Source: Acidobacteriota bacterium (GTDB lineage: Bacteria > Acidobacteriota > Aminicenantia > UBA2199). From it: a stretch of 7,346 bases of DNA. Shown here one piece after another: positions 1 through 5,933 of this stretch (position 1 is its first letter; each line of letters opens with the position of its first letter). The translations under genes were made by a program, and so were the position numbers. A model generated the notes under the pieces. It made no database searches, was not told where the DNA came from, and was given only the letters and a program-made list of their open reading frames with translations. Location of the stretch: the NCBI GenBank assembly GCA_028749105.1, contig JAQUQF010000085.1:1-7346 (forward strand), given 5' to 3'.

Positions 1-515
1 AAGAAGGAATCGCCGGAAATCGACTCGGGGTTGCCGACCACGCCGGGGAGCATGCGGCTGACGGCCTCGAGCAGCGCCTCAGCGGCGACCTCGCCGCCCA
101 TCAGCACGTATTCGCCCAGGGAGATCTCCTCGTCCACCAGCGCGTCGATGGCCCGCTGGTCGACCCCTTCGTAGCGGCCGCAGACAAGGATCAGGTGGTC
201 CATGGCAGCCAGCTCCTTGACGCGTTGCTGCGTGAGCACCCGGCCGTAGGCCGAAAAAAGGATCACCCGGCCGCCGGCAGGGTGCCGGCTCCTGACATGC
301 TCAACGGCGCGGAAAAGGGGGTCGGGCATCAGCACCATGCCGGGGCCGCCGCTGAATGGGCGGTCGTCGACCTTGCGGTGCTTGTCGAGGCTGAAGGCGC
401 GCAGATCGTGGATCTCGACCTCCACCCGACCGTTCTGCACGGCTTTCTCGAGCAGGCCGTGTTTCAGGAAGTCACCCAGCATGTCGGGAAAGATGGTGAT
501 GATCGAGAATTTCAT
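1..515 (-). CDS. trmD: tRNA (guanine-N1)-methyltransferase TrmD, C-terminus cut by window edge
   Basis: TrmD transfers methyl from S-adenosylmethionine to N1 of G37 in tRNAs reading CNN-type codons, which prevents +1 frameshifting. It acts in the cytoplasm as a SPOUT-fold dimer. Translating the reverse strand from ATG at 515-513 gives 171 residues starting MKFSIITIFPDML. Family motifs appear in order: DDRPFSGGPGMVL (50-62, usually with YGGG), CGRYEGVDQR (112-121), and EEISLGEYVLMGGE (129-142) in the trefoil-knot region. PGVVGN then leads to SGDSF. Arg154 and Asp169 match the catalytic Arg154/Asp169 known from characterised TrmD. Roughly the last 60-80 residues of a normal TrmD lie outside the window. 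The start overlaps the rimM stop as ATGA, so translation is probably coupled to rimM. The identification is very secure. Confidence 0.97.
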   Translation of the reverse strand, partial: MKFSIITIFPDMLGDFLKHGLLEKAVQNGRVEVEIHDLRAFSLDKHRKVDDRPFSGGPGMVLMPDPLFRAVEHVRSRHPAGGRVILFSAYGRVLTQQRVKELAAMDHLILVCGRYEGVDQRAIDALVDEEISLGEYVLMGGEVAAEALLEAVSRMLPGVVGNPESISGDSF

Positions 516-1009
516 TTGTTCAGGTCCCTCAGGCCCGCCGGCGGATCGATGACCAGCGCGCGGGAGCGGCGGTCGATCTTGACGACCAGGCTGTCGTGCC
601 AGGGCACATAGACGGTGCCGCCCGCCGCGTCCTCGATCTCGAGGATCTGGTTCAGGGAGAACTGCGGCTGGGACTTGACCGTCCCCCAGCACTCGCCCTG
701 CAGGTCAAAAACACGAAAGCCGAGAACTCCGGGAGCAGGATCGGCCGCGTCATGGGGAGCCGGGCTGTCCGCCCAGAGCGAGCAGCCGACGAAGCGCAGC
801 GCCTCGCCGATGGTGCGGACCCCGCTGAAGGCAATGATGGCATCATCGCCGGCGACGGATATGGATTCAATCGTTTGCGGGAAGACGCGTTTGCTCGACT
901 TCAACTCGACCGCGCTCCCTGCCTGCGGGGCAGCGGCCCCCGGGGAAAAAACGGCGACCAATTCCCCCTTATTCCCTCTCGTCCTTATAATCTTGCCGAT
1001 CAATACCAA
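512..1009 (-). CDS. rimM: Ribosome maturation factor RimM
   Basis: RimM binds bS/uS19 and helps mature the head of the 30S subunit and process 16S rRNA. The 165-residue product has the expected two parts. The N-terminal beta-barrel contains IGKIIRTRGNKGE (residues 4-16, the family G-x-x-x-x-x-x-G-x-x-GE signature). The C-terminal PRC-barrel contains GVLGFRVFDLQGECWGTV, the NQILEIE strand, VYVPWHDSLVVKID, and a closing PPAGL. Length is normal. The start is TTG at 1009-1007. An in-frame TGA (the khpA stop) sits three codons upstream and no ATG or GTG is available near the domain start. The only other option is TTG two codons later. No clear Shine-Dalgarno precedes it, so initiation probably relies on ribosomes finishing khpA 6 nt upstream. 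Its own stop overlaps the trmD start by 4 nt. Confidence 0.96.
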   Translation of the reverse strand: MVLIGKIIRTRGNKGELVAVFSPGAAAPQAGSAVELKSSKRVFPQTIESISVAGDDAIIAFSGVRTIGEALRFVGCSLWADSPAPHDAADPAPGVLGFRVFDLQGECWGTVKSQPQFSLNQILEIEDAAGGTVYVPWHDSLVVKIDRRSRALVIDPPAGLRDLNK

Positions 1010-1015
1010 TGACGA

Positions 1016-1267
1016 TCAACTTGGCTGCTGGTCAAAACTCTCGATAATTTCCAGATTATACCGCCTTCTCTGCTTCATGCCGGCGGCGGCCAGGATGGTG
1101 CGCATCGCGCGAGCCGTTCTGCCCTGCTTGCCGATGACCTTGCCCAGGTCGGATTGATGGACGCGAAGCTCCAGGATGGTGGTCTGTTCGCCGTCGATTT
1201 GGGTTACCGTGACTTGATCGGGATTGTCGACCAGCGCTTTGCACACAGTTTCAACTAGCTGTTTCAC
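1016..1267 (-). CDS. khpA: KH-domain RNA-binding protein KhpA (YlqC family)
   Basis: This is a small single-KH-domain protein (83 aa, typical for the family). KhpA proteins bind RNA, often with the Jag/KhpB protein, and affect cell division and small-RNA biology in Firmicutes. Their role in other phyla is less clear. The sequence begins MKQLVETVCKALVDNP and carries the KH GxxG loop as GKQG (46-49) within LGKVIGKQGRTARAMRTIL. YNLEIIES forms the last strand. The start is GTG at 1267-1265, five nt after a perfect AGGAGG. The only nearby ATG (1269-1267) is out of frame and is followed at once by TGA. The position between rpsP and rimM is the classic one, which supports the assignment. Confidence 0.95.
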   Translation of the reverse strand: MKQLVETVCKALVDNPDQVTVTQIDGEQTTILELRVHQSDLGKVIGKQGRTARAMRTILAAAGMKQRRRYNLEIIESFDQQPS

Positions 1268-1272
1268 ATTGG

Positions 1273-1278
1273 CCTCCT
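1273..1278 (-). promoter_or_regulatory. Shine-Dalgarno of khpA overlapping the rpsP stop codon
   Basis: The reverse strand reads AGGAGG, the perfect anti-SD complement, 5 nt before the GTG start of khpA. Its first two bases are the last two bases of the rpsP TAG stop codon (1279-1277). Ribosomes terminating on rpsP therefore sit on the khpA initiation site, which favours coupled translation. This site also decides the GTG start. Confidence 0.85.
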
Positions 1279-1519
1279 ACTTTCCTGTATTTAGTTTCTT
1301 CACCAGCGATTTGACCGTCACGGACGGCTGGGCTCCCTTGCTGATCCAATGGTTGTATTTTTCCATGTCGATCTTGACCTGGGCCGGGTCGGTCAGGGGG
1401 GTGTACTGGCCGAGCAGATCGATGTAGGACGATTCCCTGGGTTTTTCCCGGTCCACGGCGACGATGCGGTAGTAGGGCTTCTTTTTTCCTCCGAACCTTG
1501 TCAAGCGGATGACGACCAT
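1277..1519 (-). CDS. rpsP: Small ribosomal subunit protein bS16
   Basis: bS16 is an early-binding 30S protein that contacts the 5' domain of 16S rRNA. The 80-residue product starts MVVIRLTRFGGKKKPYYRIVA, the hallmark N-terminus of bS16. SYIDLLGQYTPLTDP follows, and then the family segment KYNHWISKGAQPSVTVKSLVKK. Length is normal for a short bS16. ATG at 1519-1517 is preceded by AGGAG (1532-1528) with an 8-nt spacer. The gene lies 36 nt downstream of ffh, with no hairpin or T-run between them. Its stop lies inside the khpA Shine-Dalgarno. The assignment is secure. Confidence 0.98.
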   Translation of the reverse strand: MVVIRLTRFGGKKKPYYRIVAVDREKPRESSYIDLLGQYTPLTDPAQVKIDMEKYNHWISKGAQPSVTVKSLVKKLNTGK

Positions 1520-1555
1520 GAAGTATGCTCCTAAATAGACTTGCGAAACCTCAAT

Positions 1556-2887
<1,332 letters not shown>

Positions 2888-2894
2888 CGGGGCC

Positions 2895-4517
2895 TCACTC
2901 GCCCAGCATGGGAACGGCTGGCCGCCGCGCCAGGCGCCGGACCGGATAGGGGCCCAGGCCGTTGCTCCAATGTTGGACGATGACGCGGTTGAAGATGCCC
3001 CAGGCGGCCAGGCCGTCGACCGATTCGGGCTCGAGCAGCACCGGCACCAGGCGCGCCAGGGGCTGGTCCAGGCCGATGTAATACGAGCCGGCCGGGATCT
3101 CGACCGTGCTTGTTTCATAGCGGCCCTTGAGGGTATTCCGGGCGCGGCCCTGGAAAAGGGTCTTGTCGACCTCCAGCGAAGTGATGAAGAAGCTTTCCGC
3201 CTCGGCCGTGAAACCCTCCAGCAACCGTTCGACGCGGATGCCATGGCGTTTCAGGTTGGCCAGGGCCTCATGCTGGAAGGGAGAAAGGACATAGCCGGCG
3301 GGCAGCGGCGTCGTCCGCGTGGGCACGGCCAGTGAAAAATAAGGGACCTTGTAGTCCTTCAAGACAGCGGTCTTCTTCATGATGAAGTCGCCTACCCAGG
3401 GCGGGTACTTGGCGCGATCCTCGGGCTTGATCTCCTCCTTGACGAACTCGTAACTTTTCACCGTCACGTCGAACAGTTTCTCCGTCCTGAACTCCAGGAT
3501 GAATTCGCCGCCTGCCCGGGCGGCCGTCTCGCGGTCGCAGCTGCGCGTCATCTCGGCCATAACCCCGATGTTCTTTGCCGTGTATTCCAGGATGGATGTG
3601 ACAAAGGAACGCGAAGCGAGGACGCGGGTCTTGAAATCGGCGTAGGAATAGTTCTCGTCCAGGATGCTGAAGCGGTTGCGCAGCCCGACGTAGTTGGAGC
3701 CGTAGCGGGCCTCCAGGGCATCGCTTTCCCACCCCTTTTCGGGAAACTCGCGGTCGCGGAAATTTCCGTAGGGGACGCTGTCGTAGCCGTAGACGGTCTT
3801 GAGCGTCGCGGCCACATCGGGGAACAGCTTCTGCCACATGAAGTCGGAGAGGGCACGATCGCTGTTGGGATTGAGCAGCGTGGAGTAGGTCACCGGCTCG
3901 CGGTGGTAGGAGCCGTTGGTCGTGTGCATGTCCACGGTCAGCACCGGGTCCCAGGAGTTGAACAGGCCGACGAGCGCCTGGACCTCGGAAGATTCCAGCT
4001 TCAGGTAGTCGCGGTTCAGGTCGAGGTTCTGACCGTTGTAGCGCACTCCGGCCAGCTCGGGGCCATCGTCGCGGCGGTTATGTCCCAGCTTGTCGTTGCC
4101 GTCGGCGTTGAAGATCGGGATGAAGATCAGCACCTGGGTAGCGATCAGGTTGGCGAACTTGCCCAGGGCGATGTCGCGAATGAGCATCAGCGACGCCTCC
4201 TTGCCCTCGACCTCGCCGGCGTGGATGTTGGCCATGACCAGCACGGCCGGCTTGCCGTAAACCGCCAGGTCACCGGGACAGCGGACCGGATCGCGGCTCA
4301 GCACCACCAGCGGCACCATGCGCCCCTCGCTGGAAGTGGCCAGGGGCAGGATCTTCACCAAGCCCGATTTTTTTTGCACCCGGTAAAGAAAATCCATGAC
4401 ATCGTCGTACAGGGATGTTTTCGTGTAGTTCGAGCTTTCGGCCACGGTCAGGATCTCCTCGGCCGGCAGAAGGGCCGCCAGCAGGCAGATCGCCAGGATG
4501 GATAGGATTCGCTTCAT
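2895..4517 (-). CDS. Secreted M14-family zinc metallopeptidase (carboxypeptidase-like)
   Basis: The product is a predicted exported zinc peptidase of 540 residues. M14 enzymes remove C-terminal residues from peptides or trim peptidoglycan peptides. The exact substrate cannot be read from sequence. Residues 1-19 (KR, then ILSILAICLLAALLPA) form a signal peptide, likely cut before EEILTVAE. The M14 zinc site is visible: His99 and Glu102 in NIHAGEVEGKEA, then His198 in TVDMHTTNGSYH. The substrate-binding Asn-Arg pair is in LDLNRDY (168-169), and the catalytic Glu is probably Glu288 in SILDENYSY. About 170 further residues form a C-terminal domain with no motif I can name. Two tandem ATGs exist (4520 and 4517). 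The GGAGG at 4526-4522 is only 1 nt from the first but 4 nt from the second, so I prefer the second. The stop overlaps the ffh ribosome binding site. Confidence 0.9.
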   Translation of the reverse strand: MKRILSILAICLLAALLPAEEILTVAESSNYTKTSLYDDVMDFLYRVQKKSGLVKILPLATSSEGRMVPLVVLSRDPVRCPGDLAVYGKPAVLVMANIHAGEVEGKEASLMLIRDIALGKFANLIATQVLIFIPIFNADGNDKLGHNRRDDGPELAGVRYNGQNLDLNRDYLKLESSEVQALVGLFNSWDPVLTVDMHTTNGSYHREPVTYSTLLNPNSDRALSDFMWQKLFPDVAATLKTVYGYDSVPYGNFRDREFPEKGWESDALEARYGSNYVGLRNRFSILDENYSYADFKTRVLASRSFVTSILEYTAKNIGVMAEMTRSCDRETAARAGGEFILEFRTEKLFDVTVKSYEFVKEEIKPEDRAKYPPWVGDFIMKKTAVLKDYKVPYFSLAVPTRTTPLPAGYVLSPFQHEALANLKRHGIRVERLLEGFTAEAESFFITSLEVDKTLFQGRARNTLKGRYETSTVEIPAGSYYIGLDQPLARLVPVLLEPESVDGLAAWGIFNRVIVQHWSNGLGPYPVRRLARRPAVPMLGE

Positions 4518-4534
4518 CATGCCTCCAGGGACCG

Positions 4535-4562
4535 ATTATACCCGAGATCCAGTGCCAGTAAA
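4535..4562 (-). promoter_or_regulatory. Putative sigma70-type promoter of the peptidase-ffh-trmD operon
   Basis: On the reverse strand there is a perfect -10 box, TATAAT (4540-4535), 16 nt after TTTACT (4562-4557), which matches four of six -35 positions. The predicted transcription start is near 4528, so the leader is only about 8-11 nt and consists of little more than the GGAGG ribosome site. No other promoter is evident for the genes down to trmD, though weak internal ones cannot be excluded. Confidence 0.6.
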
Positions 4563-4682
4563 ATTGGAAATCGATTAATTTTCCCTGACTGCTTTCGTTG
4601 TCACCGCTCACACTGGTGTTTATTGGCTACTGCATTGGATATTTCTCATAAAAAAAATTTTTATCCTTTTGCTATGGGTTAC

Positions 4683-4711
4683 TTGACATTTTTTTTTCGG
4701 CTTTTTATACT
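4683..4711 (+). promoter_or_regulatory. Strong sigma70-type promoter of sod-ogt
   Basis: The promoter has a consensus TTGACA (4683-4688), a 17-nt spacer, and TATACT (4706-4711), giving a start near 4718 and a leader of about 30 nt. The spacer begins with nine consecutive T (4689-4697). AT-rich DNA upstream, with A8 then T5 at 4650-4662, could act like a distal UP element or bend the DNA. The promoter is divergent from the peptidase promoter about 120 bp away. Confidence 0.8.
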
Positions 4712-4719
4712 AATAGCCG
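4698..4719 (+). promoter_or_regulatory. 22-bp imperfect dyad centred on the sod -10 box (operator candidate)
   Basis: The arms CGGCT (4698-4702) and AGCCG (4715-4719) are perfect complements. Continuing inward, TT (4704-4705) pairs with AA (4712-4713). Eight of eleven symmetric positions match, and the centre (4708.5) is also the centre of TATACT. Symmetry on a -10 box is typical of a repressor site. It does not look like the standard Fur or PerR consensus, and no regulator gene is in the window. Confidence 0.4.
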
Positions 4720-4748
4720 CTACAACTAAAGATTTTTTGGAGGTTGAC

Positions 4749-5360
4749 ATGGAAAAGAAACCCTATGTTCTGCCAAATCTGGGATTCGGCTATAAAGAAT
4801 TGGAGCCATTCATCTCGGAAGCGCAGCTGCAGCTGCACCATCAGAAACACCACGCCGCTTACGTCAACGGCGCCAACGCCATCCTGGAAACTCTGGACAA
4901 GAACCGCCGCGATGGGCTCGACGGCGATGCCAAGGCATTGAGCAAGGCATTCTCGTTCAATGCCGCCGGCCACCTGCTGCACTCGCTGTTCTGGGAAAAC
5001 CTGGCCCCGGCCGCCAAGACCACGCCCAGGCCGCAGGGCCTTTTCGCCAAGACCATCGATGCCGAGTTCGGCTCCTTCGAGCGCTTCCAGAAGGAGTTCA
5101 GCCAAACCGCGGTCAGCACCGAGGGCTCCGGCTGGGCCGCCCTGGTCTATTGCCGCCAGACCAACCGGCCGCTGCTCATGCAGGTCGAAAAGCACAACAC
5201 CAACGTCATCCCCATGTTCCGCGTCCTGCTGGTGCTCGATGTCTGGGAGCACGCCTATTATCTTGATTACAAGAACGACCGCGCCAAATTCGTCGAAAAC
5301 TTCTGGAACATCGTCAACTGGGCGGAAGTGAACGAGCGGCTCGCGGCTGTGCTGAAATAA
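4749..5360 (+). CDS. sod: Superoxide dismutase, Fe/Mn family
   Basis: The enzyme converts superoxide to oxygen and hydrogen peroxide. The 203-residue product matches the Fe/Mn family throughout. It has YVLPNLGFGYKELEPFIS, then LHHQKHHAAYVNGAN, GHLLHSLFWENL, GSGWAALV, DVWEHAYYLDYKN and NFWNIVNWAEV. Metal ligands are His30, His78, Asp164 and His168. Gly74 lies where MnSODs have Gly, but the second-sphere position that is Gln in E. coli MnSOD appears to be His149 (QVEKHNTN). That pattern resembles mycobacterial and archaeal enzymes, so metal choice is not predictable. There is no signal peptide with this start, so the enzyme is probably cytoplasmic. ATG at 4749 has GGAGG (4739-4743) 5 nt upstream and fits the family N-terminus. 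The reading frame stays open back to 4623, but that stretch is AT-rich promoter DNA. The stop overlaps the ogt start. Confidence 0.97.
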   Translation: MEKKPYVLPNLGFGYKELEPFISEAQLQLHHQKHHAAYVNGANAILETLDKNRRDGLDGDAKALSKAFSFNAAGHLLHSLFWENLAPAAKTTPRPQGLFAKTIDAEFGSFERFQKEFSQTAVSTEGSGWAALVYCRQTNRPLLMQVEKHNTNVIPMFRVLLVLDVWEHAYYLDYKNDRAKFVENFWNIVNWAEVNERLAAVLK

Positions 5361-5866
5361 TGTCTGCTATCCCGGCCGGCAAGAAGCAGGGAAAACCCGG
5401 GGCGGCTCGCGTGTACTTCAAGTCACCCATCGGCTTCCTGTGCATCACCGGCAGCGAAAAATGGATCCAGGCGGTGGAGTTCTGCGAGCAGCCCGGGCCT
5501 GAGGTTGACGGCGCATCCGAATGCCTGAAAAAAGCCTGCCAGCAGCTGGACGAATACTTCCAGGGCAAGCGCCGGAAGTTCGAGGTCCCGCTCATGCTGA
5601 GGGGAACGGCCTTCCAGAAGCGGGTCTGGGCGGCCCTGCGCAAGGTGCCGTTCGGCCGTACCCTCTCCTATGGAGGCATCGCCCGCGCCATCGGCCGGCC
5701 CTACTCCGGCCGGGCCGTGGGCGGCGCCAACCACCGCAATCCCGTGGCCATCATCGTTCCCTGCCACCGCATCATCGGCCACAACGGCCGCCTGACGGGC
5801 TACGGCGGCGGCCTGTGGCGCAAGCAATGGCTGCTGGACCACGAAAAGAAGGTCTGCGGACGCTGA
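5360..5866 (+). CDS. ogt: Methylated-DNA--[protein]-cysteine S-methyltransferase
   Basis: This is a suicide repair protein that takes methyl or alkyl groups from O6 of guanine (and O4 of thymine) onto its own cysteine. The 168-residue product has the RNase H-like N-terminal domain (about 17-80) and the DNA-binding and active-site domain from FQKRVWAALRKVPFGRTLSYG onward. The acceptor is Cys135 in IIVPCHRII. Arg118 in GRAVGGANHRNP is the usual arginine finger that flips the base. GYGGGLWRKQWLLDHE closes the site. No AdaA-type methylphosphotriester domain is present, so this is a repair protein and not the Ada regulator. The ATG shares one base with the sod TAA (TAATG) and has no good Shine-Dalgarno, so translation is probably coupled to sod. 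The first 15 residues are a non-conserved basic extension. Confidence 0.95.
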   Translation: MSAIPAGKKQGKPGAARVYFKSPIGFLCITGSEKWIQAVEFCEQPGPEVDGASECLKKACQQLDEYFQGKRRKFEVPLMLRGTAFQKRVWAALRKVPFGRTLSYGGIARAIGRPYSGRAVGGANHRNPVAIIVPCHRIIGHNGRLTGYGGGLWRKQWLLDHEKKVCGR

Positions 5867-5886
5867 ACCCGAGAACGCCCCCCTGC

Positions 5887-5914
5887 TTGACTTTTCAGCA
5901 CCTTCGGCTACAAT
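5887..5914 (+). promoter_or_regulatory. Putative sigma70-type promoter of the DUF4388 gene
   Basis: TTGACT (5887-5892), a 16-nt spacer and TACAAT (5909-5914) each match five of six consensus positions. The expected start is near 5921, right at the AAGGAG ribosome site (5921-5926), which leaves a leader of only about 13 nt before ATG 5934. No terminator is visible between ogt and this promoter, so sod-ogt mRNA may also read through. Confidence 0.6.
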
Positions 5915-5930
5915 GGCGAAAAGGAGCTGA
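5895..5930 (+). repeat. Inverted repeat enclosing the DUF4388 gene's Shine-Dalgarno
   Basis: TCAGCACCTT (5895-5904) and AAGGAGCTGA (5921-5930) are complementary at nine of ten positions, separated by 16 nt. The right arm contains the whole ribosome binding site AAGGAG, and the loop holds the -10 box. In an RNA crossing both arms this forms a hairpin that covers the ribosome site. An RNA started at the local promoter would lack the left arm. As DNA, the dyad could equally be a protein-binding site. Confidence 0.5.
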
Positions 5931-5933
5931 GGC

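Noticed and set aside
195..611. 138-aa plus-strand open frame over trmD/rimM
   Set aside because: The opposite strand encodes TrmD with all its motifs. The plus-strand product has no family-like features.
2888..3244. 119-codon extension of ffh upstream
   Set aside because: It runs in another frame of the well-supported peptidase gene, and the Ffh family N-terminus starts at 2887.
3903..4505. 200-aa open frame antisense to the peptidase
   Set aside because: It mirrors the peptidase codons and has no recognisable domain or promoter.
4612..4621. Small palindrome ACACTGGTGT
   Set aside because: The four-bp arms are too short to set apart from chance, and it is not aligned with any promoter box.
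4623..4748. N-terminal extension of the superoxide dismutase from ATG 4623
   Set aside because: This stretch is AT-rich, contains the TTGACA/TATACT promoter, and has no family similarity. ATG 4749 has GGAGG at ideal spacing.
5867..5933. Terminator after ogt
   Set aside because: No GC stem followed by a T-run is present. The inverted repeat here has a large loop, no U-tract, and overlaps the next ribosome site.
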